Shown here: positions 32,269 to 40,653 of the stretch, piece by piece
How the letters are laid out: each line of letters begins with the position of its first letter
How positions within the stretch are numbered: position 1 is the stretch's first letter
Origin: Streptomyces sp. 840.1
Lineage (GTDB): Bacteria > Actinomycetota > Actinomycetes > Streptomycetales > Streptomycetaceae
DNA: 64,000 bases
Direction of reading: 5' to 3'
NCBI RefSeq assembly: GCF_003751445.1
Contig: NZ_RJUU01000001.1
Span: 563,001-627,000, forward strand
Program-made: the position numbers and the translations under genes
The notes under the pieces: model-generated
Seen by the model: the letters and a program-made list of their open reading frames with translations, nothing else
Databases searched by the model: none
Told to the model about the DNA's origin: nothing

Positions 32269-32314
32269 CCCGGGAGGGGCGGCCCGGACCGTCGTCCGCG
32301 CCGCCCCTCCCGGG
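32269..32314 (-). terminator. Terminator of the methyltransferase gene
   Basis: A 15-bp perfect stem (32269-32283 with 32300-32314) starts 10 bp after the stop and is followed on the minus strand by TTTT. Confidence 0.8.
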
Positions 32315-32323
32315 ATACTGCCG

Positions 32324-33085
32324 CTACTTCACCGCGAGCACCAGGCTGTCCGAGGGCGAGGCCCAGACGGCCCGCGCCTCGCCGAAACCGGCCGCGCGCA
32401 GGGTGTCCGCGTGCCAGCGCACGGACGGCATGTCGCCGTCGGCGTGCTCGCCGTAGATCGCGAACCGTTCGGCGGTCGGGCCGGCGAGCACCGGGTCCTG
32501 CGCGGCGAGCGCCCACCAGTCCGCCCAGTCCACGGCGCCGGCGGCCTTGGCCCGGTCCATGCCGGCGTGCCGTCGGGCGCGTTCGGCGGCGTTGATCCGG
32601 GGGGTGTCCGTATCGATCATGTGGTCGGCGTTCATGAACACCCCGCCGGCCCGGACGAGGCCGCCGATCTGCCCGTAGAGGGTGGTGAGCGGCTCGCTGT
32701 GCAGCCAGTGCAGGGCGGTGGCGGTGAGCACCGCGTCGTACGAGTCGTACGGCAGCGCGTCCGTCCACCGAGGGTCCTTGAGGTCCGCGGTGACGAAGGT
32801 GACGCGCTCGTCGCCGTCGAAGGAGCCGCGGGCGATGGCGAGCAGCGCGGGATCGAGGTCGACCCCGGTGCTGGTGGCCTTCGGGAACCGCCGGAGCAGC
32901 CGGTCCGTAATACTTCCCGTACCGCACGCGAGGTCCAGCACCCGCGGTTCGGGGCCGACCAGGGCCTCGGTCATGTCGAGCATCACGCGGAAGCGTTCCT
33001 CGCGGTCGGGCATGTACCACTCCTGCTGCCGGTCCCAGCTCTCCTGCCAGGACTGCCAGTCGGTACCCCGCGCTGTCTCCGTCAC
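32324..33085 (-). CDS. Class I SAM-dependent methyltransferase
   Basis: A 253-residue methyltransferase. The SAM-binding motif I is VLDLACGTGSITDRLL, followed by STGVDLDP (acidic end of strand 2) and LTATALHWL. The N-terminus WQSWQESWDRQQEWYMPDR resembles small-molecule methyltransferases of Streptomyces. The substrate cannot be told. It is monocistronic with its own terminator and is divergent from the CGNR-type regulator at 33176; the 90-bp gap holds a TGTAAT/ATTACA inverted repeat, so the regulator may control it. Confidence 0.88.
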   Translation of the reverse strand: MTETARGTDWQSWQESWDRQQEWYMPDREERFRVMLDMTEALVGPEPRVLDLACGTGSITDRLLRRFPKATSTGVDLDPALLAIARGSFDGDERVTFVTADLKDPRWTDALPYDSYDAVLTATALHWLHSEPLTTLYGQIGGLVRAGGVFMNADHMIDTDTPRINAAERARRHAGMDRAKAAGAVDWADWWALAAQDPVLAGPTAERFAIYGEHADGDMPSVRWHADTLRAAGFGEARAVWASPSDSLVLAVK

Positions 33086-33099
33086 CCGAAACCCTCCTT

Positions 33100-33132
33100 T
33101 GTAATACCCTGGACCCAGAGAAGACCATTACA
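33100..33132. promoter_or_regulatory. Inverted repeat in a divergent promoter
   Basis: TGTAAT (33100-33105) and ATTACA (33127-33132) are 6-bp arms 21 bp apart between the methyltransferase and the CGNR-type regulator. It may be an operator or two divergent -10 regions. Evidence is limited to symmetry and position. Confidence 0.35.
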
Positions 33133-33175
33133 TCATCGTCGCACCGACCTTAGACCGACGCCGTAAGGACTACAA

Positions 33176-33805
33176 GTGGAACTGGCCTATTACTCGGACT
33201 ACGCCGTGCGCCTGGTCAACACCGAGGAGCCGGCCCGCAACAAGGACACCCTCACCTCGGTCGACGCGGTGCGCGAGCTCTTCGGCGTCAACGGGCAGGC
33301 CGCCCGCCGGGCGACCGACGCGGACGTGACCCGCTTCCGGTCCGTACGGGCCAGGCTCCGCTCGGTCTTCGAGGCGGCCGACGGCGGCGACGAGACGCTG
33401 GCCGTGGACCTGCTCAACTCGCTGCTGCTGGAGTTCCCGGTCAGCCCGCAGATCTCCGGCCACAACATCCGGGACGCGGACGGCAAGCCGGACTGGCACA
33501 TGCACCTGGCCGACCACCCGTCCAACGCCACGGCGGGGTACGCGGCGACCGCGGCAATGGGCCTCGCCTTCCACCTCACCTCGTACGGCGTGGACCGGCT
33601 CGGCCTGTGCGAGGCGGCGCCGTGCCGCAACGCCTACCTCGACACCTCGACCAACCGCTCCCGCCGCTACTGCTCGGACCGCTGCGCGACCCGCGCCAAC
33701 GTCGCGGCCTACCGGGCCCGCAAGCGCCTGGAGACGGAGCGCGCCGCCGAGACCGGCCGCAGCGCGGAGACCGCCCAGCCCGCCACCCCGCGCAACGAGC
33801 GCTGA
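33176..33805 (+). CDS. CGNR-type zinc finger regulator (ABATE domain)
   Basis: A 209-residue protein. The N-terminal 150 residues match the ABATE/stress-binding domain found with CGNR zinc fingers (YAVRLVNTEEPARNKDTLTS). Four Cys follow in CEAAPC and YCSDRC. The signature is CATRAN rather than CGNR, still followed by the typical VAAYRARKR, so DNA binding is expected. The start is GTG at 33176 with TAAGGAC upstream. The 3' end overlaps the opposite sodX gene by 97 bp, and the overlap falls in the disordered Ala/Glu/Thr tail. Confidence 0.85.
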   Translation: MELAYYSDYAVRLVNTEEPARNKDTLTSVDAVRELFGVNGQAARRATDADVTRFRSVRARLRSVFEAADGGDETLAVDLLNSLLLEFPVSPQISGHNIRDADGKPDWHMHLADHPSNATAGYAATAAMGLAFHLTSYGVDRLGLCEAAPCRNAYLDTSTNRSRRYCSDRCATRANVAAYRARKRLETERAAETGRSAETAQPATPRNER

Positions 33806-34164
33806 TCCTTCGTCAGCGGCCGGTAGCGCGCCCGCACCCTGGCCAGTACCAGCTCCTCGGGCACGACCCCGTAGTCCGTGCTGTCGCCGCCCGCGAACCT
33901 GTTGTCACCGAGCACCCACCAGCCCCCGGTCCGCCGCTCCACGGCACGCTTGACCACCAGCAGGTCCTGCTGGAACGGATGCCTCAGGATCACCACGTCA
34001 CCGGGGCGCACCGGCGCCCCGTACTGCACGAGCAGCCAGTCCCCGTGGTGGAGCGTGGGCACCATCGAGGGCCCGGTCACCTCCACCACCTGGAACGGCA
34101 CCCGCGCCAGCCCGCGTCCGGGCTGTTCATCGGTCAGCTCCGGCAACTCCGGCACCTCCCGCAT
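33709..34164 (-). CDS. sodX: Nickel superoxide dismutase maturation protease SodX
   Basis: A 151-residue signal-peptidase-like protease (S26/S24 type) that trims the SodN leader. The nucleophile Ser lies in VTGPSMVPTLHHGDW and the general-base Lys in VVKRAVERR; GDNR is the conserved C-terminal box. It lacks a membrane anchor, as expected for the cytoplasmic SodX. It is divergent from sodN with 178 bp between, the usual arrangement in Streptomyces. Its last 97 bp overlap the convergent 33176-33805 gene, encoding a basic tail (SRRLRAR). Confidence 0.93.
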   Translation of the reverse strand: MREVPELPELTDEQPGRGLARVPFQVVEVTGPSMVPTLHHGDWLLVQYGAPVRPGDVVILRHPFQQDLLVVKRAVERRTGGWWVLGDNRFAGGDSTDYGVVPEELVLARVRARYRPLTKDQRSLRGVAGWAVSALRPVSAARSVSRRLRAR

Positions 34165-34342
34165 CTCTCCGGCACCTCCCCGTCAGTCCAGCACACCGTC
34201 CACACAGCGTTCCGTACATTCGGCCACTGGTCCCATCCTCACCCTGGACTTTTGGCCTAAGCCCATGGGGGCACCCACTATTTCGCGGCTCTCACGGAGT
34301 AATGTCCCACCTGAGAAGACGATCACGAGGAAGGACAGCCCC

Positions 34343-34738
34343 ATGCTTTCCCGCCTGTTTGCCCCCAAGGTGAAGGTCAGCGCCCACTGCGACCTCCCCT
34401 GCGGCGTGTACGACCCGGCCCAGGCCCGCATCGAGGCGGAGTCGGTCAAGGCCGTCCAGGAGAAGTACCAGGCCAACGAGGACGCGGACTTCCGCACGCG
34501 CTCGATCCTGATCAAGGAGCAGCGCGCCGAGCTCGCGAAGCACCACGTCTCGGTGCTCTGGAGCGACTACTTCAAGCCGCCGCACTTCGAGAAGTACCCG
34601 GAGCTGCACCAGCTGGTCAACGACACCCTGAAGGCGCTCTCCGCGGCCAAGGGCTCGAACGACCCGGCGACCGGCCAGAAGGCTCTGGACCTGATCGCCC
34701 AGATCGACAAGATCTTCTGGGAGACCAAGAAGGCCTGA
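34343..34738 (+). CDS. sodN: Nickel superoxide dismutase SodN
   Basis: A 131-residue protein, the standard length. A 14-residue leader MLSRLFAPKVKVSA precedes the nickel hook HCDLPCGVYDP; after cleavage by SodX the new N-terminal His1, Cys2 and Cys6 bind nickel. It converts superoxide to peroxide and oxygen as a homohexamer in the cytoplasm. The ATG has GAGGAAGGA upstream. Nickel induction is known for the family; no Nur-type box was recognised upstream. A hairpin terminator follows. Confidence 0.97.
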   Translation: MLSRLFAPKVKVSAHCDLPCGVYDPAQARIEAESVKAVQEKYQANEDADFRTRSILIKEQRAELAKHHVSVLWSDYFKPPHFEKYPELHQLVNDTLKALSAAKGSNDPATGQKALDLIAQIDKIFWETKKA

Positions 34739-34791
34739 TCTCCGGCCGGGCAGCCTGACCCGCGGTTCTCGCCGGTCACGCAGCCCACCCG

Positions 34792-34847
34792 ACCGCACCC
34801 GGTCCGCCGGTCGCCCGCAAGGGCGTCCGTGTCGGGCCGGGTGCGGT
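34792..34847 (+). terminator. Terminator of sodN
   Basis: ACCGCACCCGG (34792-34802) pairs with CCGGGTGCGGT (34837-34847), an 11-bp stem with an inner hairpin, followed by CTTGTT. It lies 53 bp after the sodN stop. Confidence 0.7.
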
Positions 34848-34925
34848 CTTGTTGGCGGACGCCCCCGTGGTGATCGAAGCCGGAAGGGGCCATGGCGAGG
34901 CGCGCTCCGGCCGGCTGGGGCTGGC

Positions 34926-35519
34926 TCAGGGGCTGAGCAGCGTGCCCTGACCCATGCCGCGCAGCAGGGTGTCGACCACGAGCGCGGCCAGTTCGTCCTC
35001 GTTCCTGGTTTCGGTGGCGCGGGTCTGGGCGGCCTCGTGGATCAGGGCGTAGTAGACGCGGCGGGCCCACGCCAGGTCCGTGCCGGGGCGCAGGATGCCC
35101 GCTTCCAGGGCCCGCCGGAACAGCCGGTCGCACTGGTCGAGCACTTCGGCGTGCACGCGTGCCACCTCGGGGTCCTCCGGGGTGGTGGCACTCATCGCGA
35201 AGCCCCACCCGGTCTTGACCCTAAGGACGTTGGCGGTCACCTGGTAGAGGGCGACCAGGGGCGGGGCGCTGTCGGCGCGGGCACTCGTCACGGCTTCGTG
35301 GAACTGCCGGGCGGCCCACTCCCGCAGCGCGGCCACGAGCGCCTCGCGGCTGCTGAACCGGCGGTGGACCGTGGTGCGCGCGACGCCCGCCTCCTCCGCG
35401 ATCTGCTCCATCGTGGCGGCCGGGTTGGCGCCGAGGACCCGCTCGGCGGCTTCCAGGATCGCCCTGACCGTCCGCTCCGTATCGGCGCGCAGCGGTCGCT
35501 GCTGACTCTTCCGGTCCAC
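34926..35519 (-). CDS. TetR family regulator, divergent from an SDR enzyme
   Basis: A 197-residue TetR regulator. The HTH is ATMEQIAEEAGVARTTVHRRF, in the first 60 residues after an Arg-rich N-terminus. I chose the GTG at 35519 (DRKSQQRPLRADTER) with GAGGGG upstream; an ATG at 35576 would add 19 unlike residues and come within 9 bp of the operator. The perfect palindrome at 35585-35602 is its likely binding site, controlling itself and the divergent oxidoreductase. Effector unknown. Confidence 0.88.
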   Translation of the reverse strand: MDRKSQQRPLRADTERTVRAILEAAERVLGANPAATMEQIAEEAGVARTTVHRRFSSREALVAALREWAARQFHEAVTSARADSAPPLVALYQVTANVLRVKTGWGFAMSATTPEDPEVARVHAEVLDQCDRLFRRALEAGILRPGTDLAWARRVYYALIHEAAQTRATETRNEDELAALVVDTLLRGMGQGTLLSP

Positions 35520-35584
35520 GAGGCCCCTCACATCCCATCTTGTGTTCGAACAGGCTACGGGACAGTCGCCGCTCATCCACGACT

Positions 35585-35602
35585 TGCAACATCCATGTTG
35601 CA
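35585..35602. promoter_or_regulatory. TetR operator palindrome
   Basis: TGCAACAT-CC-ATGTTGCA is a perfect 18-bp palindrome in the divergent tetR/SDR gap. A third half-site TTGTTGCA occurs at 35613-35620 (7 of 8). Symmetry and place fit a TetR site. Confidence 0.7.
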
Positions 35603-35654
35603 GCTCCTAGGGTTGTTGCATCACTAGCGACCCATCTAGGTGAAGGGGTGCCTC

Positions 35655-36443
35655 ATGGACCTGCAACTGACCGGCAAGACCGCCGTCGTGACCGGCGCGA
35701 GCCGCGGAATCGGCCTGGCCACCGTGTCCGCGCTGATGGGAGAGGGGATGCGGGTGGTCGGCGCGGCGCGGACCGTCACGCCGGAGCTCAAGGAGACCGG
35801 CGCGGTCTGCGTCGCCATGGACCTCTCCGCGCCCGACGCCCCGGGCCAGCTGGTCGCTCTGGCGGCGGCCGAGTTCGGCGGGCTCGACCTCCTGGTGAAC
35901 AACGTCGGCGGGGGCGACTCGGGCGCGGACCCGACGGGCGGGTTCCTCGGCTTCACGGACCAGCAGTGGCACGACACGTTCAACCTGAACTTCATGACGG
36001 CCGTCCGCACCACACGGGCCGCCCTGCCCCACCTCACGGAGAGCCGGGGCTCCATCGTCAACATCTCCTCCAACGGGGCCAGGACCCCGCACGCGGGCCC
36101 CGTCCCGTACACCACCGCGAAGGCGGCGCTGACGGCGTTCGGCAAGGCGCTGGCCGAGGAGTTCGGCCCGCTGGGCGTGCGCGTCAACACCGTCTCGCCC
36201 GGCCCCGTCCGCACCGCCATGTGGGAGAGCCCGGACGGGTACGGGGCCGAGCTGTCCAGGTCGATGGGCGTGGAGCACGAACAGCTCCTGGCCGGTCTCC
36301 CGGCCGCCGTGGGCATGGTCACCGGCAGGCTCGTACACCCGGAGGAGGTCGCCGCGCTCGTCTCCTGGCTCGCCTCCGCCCGCGCCGGCAGCATCACCGG
36401 CGCGGACCACATCATCGACGGAGGCTCGATCAAGACGGTGTGA
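35655..36443 (+). CDS. SDR family oxidoreductase
   Basis: A 262-residue short-chain dehydrogenase: cofactor motif TGASRGIG, NNVGG, catalytic Ser in ISSNG, Tyr-x-x-x-Lys in YTTAK, and a C-terminal HIIDGGSIKTV typical of the FabG-like classical group. The ATG at 35655 has GAAGGGG upstream. It is divergent from a TetR gene, so probably derepressed by a small ligand. Its last 14 bp overlap the convergent MFS gene. Substrate unknown. Confidence 0.92.
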   Translation: MDLQLTGKTAVVTGASRGIGLATVSALMGEGMRVVGAARTVTPELKETGAVCVAMDLSAPDAPGQLVALAAAEFGGLDLLVNNVGGGDSGADPTGGFLGFTDQQWHDTFNLNFMTAVRTTRAALPHLTESRGSIVNISSNGARTPHAGPVPYTTAKAALTAFGKALAEEFGPLGVRVNTVSPGPVRTAMWESPDGYGAELSRSMGVEHEQLLAGLPAAVGMVTGRLVHPEEVAALVSWLASARAGSITGADHIIDGGSIKTV

Positions 36444-37965
36444 CCGTGCCCCGCTCCGCTCGTCGGCCGCCGAGGAACGCCCCGGCGAGCAGAGCCCCGG
36501 CCAGGACCAGCGCGGAGTTGACGAGGGTCGCGACCGCGACCCCCGACAGGACGCCCTGCGGGCCGGTGTCCCCCGAGCCGGCGATCCGGGCGGTCGCGAT
36601 CGCGCTCATGACCGGGATGCCCAGGGTGATGCCGACCTGCTGGGTCATCGTGGCGAGGCCGGTGGCCAGGCCCTGCTCCTCGTCCGGGAGGCCGGAGGTG
36701 GCGGTGACCATGAAGCCGACGATCATCAGCATGTTGCCGATGCCCCCGATGAACGTGGCCGCCAGCAGCAGCCAGATCCATGTCCCCGAGGTGCCGAGCG
36801 CGACCAGGGACAGGGTGGCCGCCGCCTGGACGATGCCGCCGGTGACGATGGTGGCGCGGTTGCCGAAGCGGCCGACGGCCCGGCCGCCCAGGGTGCCGCC
36901 GATGACCGTGCCGATGCCGAGGACACCGAAGGCGAGCCCCGTCGCGAGGGGCGAGTAGCCCAGCACCTCCTGGAGGTAGAGCGTCAGCAGGAAGACCAGC
37001 GAGGTCTCGGTCACGAAGGCGATCAGACCGGTGGCGTTGCCCCAGATGACGCTGCGGCGCTTGAGGATGTGTACGGGGACGAGCGGTGCGGCGGCCCTCT
37101 TCTCGACGAACCAGAAGCCGACGAGCAGCGCGATGCCCGCCAGGAGTGCGGCCAGGGTGGCGGGCGTGGTCCAGCCGGTCGCGCCCGCCCGGGTCAGCCC
37201 GTAGACCAGGAGCAGCAGGCCGCCGGTGACGGTCGCGGCTCCGGGCACGTCCAGGCGGGGGCGGCGCGCCGGGCGCGAGTCGGTGATGACGGACGGGGCC
37301 AGGGCGACGACGAGTGCGGCGACGGGCACGTTGACGAAGAAGGCCCAGCGCCAGGAGAGCAGGTCGGTGAGCAGCCCGCCGAGGATGGCGCCCGCCGTGA
37401 ATCCGGCGGACATCAGTGCCCCGTTGAGGCCCAGGGCGCGTTCGCGCAGCGGGCCCTCCTTGAATGCCGTGGTCAGCAGGGCGAGTCCGGCCGGAGTGAC
37501 GGCCGCGGTGGCGAGACCCTGGAGGACCCGGGCGGTGAGCAGCACCTCCGGGGAGGTCGCGAGCCCGCCCAGCGCCGAGGAGAGGCCCAGGACGACCATG
37601 CCGCCGATGAACAGGCGCTTGCGGCCGACGAGGTCGGCGACGCGGCCGAACAGGAGCGTGAACCCGGCGGCCGCCAGGGCGAACGCGGTGGCGATCCACT
37701 GGAGGTCCGGGAGGGCGAAGCCGAGTCCCTCACCGACGACGGGCAGTGCGACGTTCAGGATCGAGAAGTCCACCGCGATCATGAACTGGGCGCCGAGGAG
37801 GAGGGCGAGTACGAGCTTCTGCCGGCCGGTCATCCGGGACGGGTCCGGCGGAGCGGCGTCACCGAGGGAGCCGAGGGACGAGCCGATGGGGGCGCGGGAC
37901 GGGGTCTGACCGGGGGCGGGCGGGGTCTGACCGGGTACGGACGGGGTCTGGCTGGGTGCGGACAT
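36430..37965 (-). CDS. MFS multidrug exporter, DHA2 (14-TM) type
   Basis: A 511-residue transporter with about 14 hydrophobic segments. Motif A reads GRVADLVGRKR and the first segment contains FMIAVDFSILNVALP, typical of DHA2 drug:proton antiporters. The first 45 residues are a Pro/Gln/Thr-rich repeat (SVPGQTPPAPGQTP). It is divergent from the TetR gene at 38066 and the two share a gap with two copies of one operator, so export is probably controlled by that regulator. Substrate unknown. Confidence 0.92.
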   Translation of the reverse strand: MSAPSQTPSVPGQTPPAPGQTPSRAPIGSSLGSLGDAAPPDPSRMTGRQKLVLALLLGAQFMIAVDFSILNVALPVVGEGLGFALPDLQWIATAFALAAAGFTLLFGRVADLVGRKRLFIGGMVVLGLSSALGGLATSPEVLLTARVLQGLATAAVTPAGLALLTTAFKEGPLRERALGLNGALMSAGFTAGAILGGLLTDLLSWRWAFFVNVPVAALVVALAPSVITDSRPARRPRLDVPGAATVTGGLLLLVYGLTRAGATGWTTPATLAALLAGIALLVGFWFVEKRAAAPLVPVHILKRRSVIWGNATGLIAFVTETSLVFLLTLYLQEVLGYSPLATGLAFGVLGIGTVIGGTLGGRAVGRFGNRATIVTGGIVQAAATLSLVALGTSGTWIWLLLAATFIGGIGNMLMIVGFMVTATSGLPDEEQGLATGLATMTQQVGITLGIPVMSAIATARIAGSGDTGPQGVLSGVAVATLVNSALVLAGALLAGAFLGGRRAERGTVTPS

Positions 37966-37990
37966 GGTCGCCTTCTTCGGACGGAGGTTT

Positions 37991-38012
37991 TAACGGATCT
38001 GGAGTTCCGTTA
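37991..38012. promoter_or_regulatory. TetR operator, copy 1
   Basis: TAACGGA-N8-TCCGTTA, perfect 7-bp arms (8 if the flanking T/A pair is counted), 25 bp upstream of the MFS start. It matches copy 2 at 18 of 22 positions. Confidence 0.7.
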
Positions 38013-38044
38013 AGATGAGGTGACCGTAGCAGAGGAAGGCGCAG

Positions 38045-38066
38045 TAATGGAACTGGAGACCCGTTA
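38045..38066. promoter_or_regulatory. TetR operator, copy 2
   Basis: TAATGGA-N8-CCCGTTA resembles copy 1 (18 of 22 bases) with weaker symmetry, its centre 54 bp away. Its last base is the A of the tetR ATG, so bound protein would block tetR expression. Confidence 0.65.
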
Positions 38067-38677
38067 TGACATCTGAGGGTGTGGAACCCGGTACGGTCCG
38101 GCCCGGCGGTCGCACCGCCCGGGTGCGGGAGGCCGTTCTGCGCGCGGCGGGTGACGCGCTGGCCGAACACGGCTTCGACCGCCTCGATCTGGCCGACGTC
38201 GCACGCCGTGCGGAGGTGGGCAAGACGACCGTCTACCGCCGCTGGTCCAGCCCCACCGGGCTGATCGCGGATCTGCTCGACGACATGGCCGAGCAGTCCT
38301 CCCCGCGCACGGCGACCGGCTCGCTGGCCGGGGACCTCAGGGCCAACGCCCGGCTCGTGCTCGACACCCTGACCGACCCCCGCCAGGGCGCCCTGTTCCG
38401 CTCCGTGATCGCGGCCGCGGCCTGCGACGAGCGCACGGGCCGGGCGCTGAACCGCTTCTACGCGATCCGGATCAAGGAGTGGTCCGGCTGTGTCACCGAG
38501 GCCGTCGAGCGCGGGGAGCTGCCCGCCGGCACCGATCCGGACGAGGTCATCCGTGCCGTGTCGGCGCCGCTCTACTACCGCCTGCTGGCCAGCGGCGACC
38601 CGCTCGACGCGGCGGCCGCCGACCGCGCGGCCGACGCCGCCGTCGCGGCCGCGAGGGCGGGTGCGTACGTGAGCTGA
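38066..38677 (+). CDS. TetR family regulator of the adjacent MFS exporter
   Basis: A 203-residue TetR regulator with HTH LDLADVARRAEVGKTTVYRRW and a C-terminal helical domain (TetR_C type, GALFRSVIAAAACDERTG). It is divergent from the DHA2 exporter with two matching operators between. Copy 2 ends on the start codon. No Shine-Dalgarno site is seen right before the ATG, so the message may be leaderless or poorly initiated. Ligand unknown. Confidence 0.9.
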   Translation: MTSEGVEPGTVRPGGRTARVREAVLRAAGDALAEHGFDRLDLADVARRAEVGKTTVYRRWSSPTGLIADLLDDMAEQSSPRTATGSLAGDLRANARLVLDTLTDPRQGALFRSVIAAAACDERTGRALNRFYAIRIKEWSGCVTEAVERGELPAGTDPDEVIRAVSAPLYYRLLASGDPLDAAAADRAADAAVAAARAGAYVS

Positions 38678-38684
38678 GCCCGCC

Positions 38685-39299
38685 TCAGCCCGCCCGCAGC
38701 CGGGCCGCCCAGGGGTGGTCCGCGCCCTCGGCCAGGGTGATCGTCTCGGTCAGCCAGGCGCGCTGGTCCTCGCCGAGGACCGGCAGCGCGGCCTCGAAGT
38801 CCCGCTCGTCCTTGGGGCGCCGGGACCGGGCCTTGTACAACAGCTGCACCTGCGGCACGAGATGGGGGACGCCGTCCCCGGAGACCGTGCCCAGCCGGGC
38901 CAGCGGGAGCCTGATCCTGGGGTCGCGCCGGAACACCCAGTCCTCGCCCACCACGTCGTCCAGCATGAACTGGACGCGCCACGGCTCGTCCGGGCCCGGC
39001 CGGCACCAGATGTCGTGCACCAGCTCCGGCAGCACCTCGCCGGGGCGCCAGGGCCGCAGCGTGCCGGGCGGATCGGCGGCCCACCACTCCCAGCCGGGAA
39101 GCGCCCGCTGGACGGCGAGCTGGTCCCGGCGCAGCAGGAGCACGTCGATGTCGGCGTGCTCACGGTAGGCGCGGCCGACGGCCAGCTCGACCGCGTACCC
39201 GCCCGCGATCCACCACGGGCCGCTCAGCGGGGCGAGCAGGGCGACGGTCGCGGAGAGGGACAGCGGGTCCCAGGGGCCCCAGGGGGTCTCCGTGCGCAC
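38685..39299 (-). CDS. Nucleotidyltransferase-like protein
   Basis: A 204-residue protein with the minimal nucleotidyltransferase pattern: WIAGGYAVELAVGR, then HADIDVLLLR with the Asp-x-Asp metal pair. It resembles the aminoglycoside adenylyltransferase-like group common in actinobacteria. The GTG start at 39299 has GAGG 6 bases upstream and lies 7 bp after the NmrA-like gene; longer forms would overlap that gene heavily. Whether it modifies an antibiotic cannot be said. Confidence 0.78.
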   Translation of the reverse strand: MRTETPWGPWDPLSLSATVALLAPLSGPWWIAGGYAVELAVGRAYREHADIDVLLLRRDQLAVQRALPGWEWWAADPPGTLRPWRPGEVLPELVHDIWCRPGPDEPWRVQFMLDDVVGEDWVFRRDPRIRLPLARLGTVSGDGVPHLVPQVQLLYKARSRRPKDERDFEAALPVLGEDQRAWLTETITLAEGADHPWAARLRAG

Positions 39300-39306
39300 G
39301 GCGTCC

Positions 39307-40272
39307 TCAGCCCGGCAGGAGCAGGTGCCGGTAGCTGTCCGGATGCTCCCTGAGGTAGGTGGCCAGGTCCTTGGGTGGCCGGCCGGTGAGCCGTCGCACG
39401 GCGTCCGAGACCGTGGCCATCTCACCGGCCGCGATGGCCTCGTACGATGTCACCCATCCCGCCACCTCCCAGTCCGGCGCGCCGTACCCCGAGCGTGAGG
39501 CGTAGGCCTCCTCCCGCGTCTCCGGCACGTAGGTGACGGTCCGTCCGGTGACCCTGCCCAGCTCCTCGGCCGCCTCGGCGAGGGTGAACGCCTCCGGTCC
39601 GGTCAGGTCGTACGTCACCCCGTCGTGCGCGGCGTCCCCCGCCAGGTCGCCGCCGGGCAGCAGTACCGCGGTCGCCGCGTCGGCGATGTCCTCGTGGGCC
39701 ACCGCGGCCACCCGGCCGTCCCCGGCCGGGCCGCGCAGCACGCCGTCGGCGCCGGTCATCGCCGGCAGGCCCGCGAGGTACCAGCTGTCGCGGAGGAAGG
39801 TGTGGCGGACACCGGAGACCCGGATGTGCGCCTCGGTCTCCCAGTGGTCGCGGGCGAAGGTGAACGTCGCGTCCGGCGCCGCGCCGAGGAACGAGACGTA
39901 CACGATCCGTTCGACGCCCGCCGCCGTCGCCGCGTCCACGGCGCTGAGATGTTCACCCACCCGGTCCGGGCTCTCGTGCGCCGATACGAGGAACAGGGTG
40001 TGCGCCCCGGCCAGCGCCCGGCGCATCGCGTCCCCGTCGCCGTAGGGCGCGGCCGGCGCGATGTCGGCGCCGGGCAGTTCCGGCAGCCGGGACGGGTCGC
40101 GGCCCAGCAGGCGGACCGGAACGCCCGCCCGGACCAGCCGCCTCGCCACCCGGCCGCCGAGCGCACCGCTCGCGCCGGTGACCGCGGTGAGGGGACCGCT
40201 CGTGAGGTCTTCGGGGCCGTGCCTCTCGCCGGATGGTGTGTGGTCCGATGGCGTGTCGTCCGATGGGGTCAT
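39307..40272 (-). CDS. NmrA-like NAD(P)-binding protein
   Basis: A 321-residue atypical short-chain dehydrogenase: TAVTGASGALGGRVARRL is the dinucleotide motif, and ERIVYVSFLGAAPDATF is typical of the NmrA/QorB branch, which lacks the classical catalytic Tyr-Lys pair. The first 25 residues are a Ser/Asp/Thr/Pro repeat. It overlaps the DUF952 stop by 4 bp, so it is the second gene of a three-gene operon. It may be a quinone reductase or redox sensor. Confidence 0.85.
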   Translation of the reverse strand: MTPSDDTPSDHTPSGERHGPEDLTSGPLTAVTGASGALGGRVARRLVRAGVPVRLLGRDPSRLPELPGADIAPAAPYGDGDAMRRALAGAHTLFLVSAHESPDRVGEHLSAVDAATAAGVERIVYVSFLGAAPDATFTFARDHWETEAHIRVSGVRHTFLRDSWYLAGLPAMTGADGVLRGPAGDGRVAAVAHEDIADAATAVLLPGGDLAGDAAHDGVTYDLTGPEAFTLAEAAEELGRVTGRTVTYVPETREEAYASRSGYGAPDWEVAGWVTSYEAIAAGEMATVSDAVRRLTGRPPKDLATYLREHPDSYRHLLLPG

Positions 40273-40625
40273 GCCTGATCGCCTTCCTTGCGCTGCCAGG
40301 GGCGCACCTCCACGACCGCGTCGACCGGAACCGGTCCGTAGATGTGCGGGAACTCCTCGCCGCCGGGTGTGACCGACTCGTAGCGCACGGGCGCGGGGAG
40401 CCGCTCGGTGTCGATGACGAGGACCACCAGGTCCTGGTCACCGGCTCCGGCCCGGTTCCCGGCGCCGTACAGCATCTCGGCCACACCGGGGAGCTGGTGC
40501 GGCAGCGAGCAGTGGATGAAGCCCTCTTCGTGCAGGGTGCGGCCGCGGGTGGACGTCTCGTACGTCCCGGTCCCGCGGGCCGCCTCCCACAACGGGCTTT
40601 CGGTGAGGTGCAGCAGTTCGGCCAT
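40269..40625 (-). CDS. DUF952 domain protein
   Basis: A 118-residue protein recognised as DUF952: LLHLTESPLWEAA at the start, EEGFIHCSLPHQLPGVAEM in the middle and FPHIYGPVPVDAV near the end, with conserved His and Cys residues. Structures in this family resemble ADP-ribosyltransferase-like folds, but no function is settled. It is first in an operon with the NmrA-like and nucleotidyltransferase genes. Confidence 0.88.
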   Translation of the reverse strand: MAELLHLTESPLWEAARGTGTYETSTRGRTLHEEGFIHCSLPHQLPGVAEMLYGAGNRAGAGDQDLVVLVIDTERLPAPVRYESVTPGGEEFPHIYGPVPVDAVVEVRPWQRKEGDQA

Positions 40626-40653
40626 GGCCCAAAACTAGGGCCGACCGAGTGGC

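Noticed and set aside
34183..34342. Nur box in the sodX/sodN gap
   Set aside because: No TTGCAA-type pair with the expected spacing was seen.
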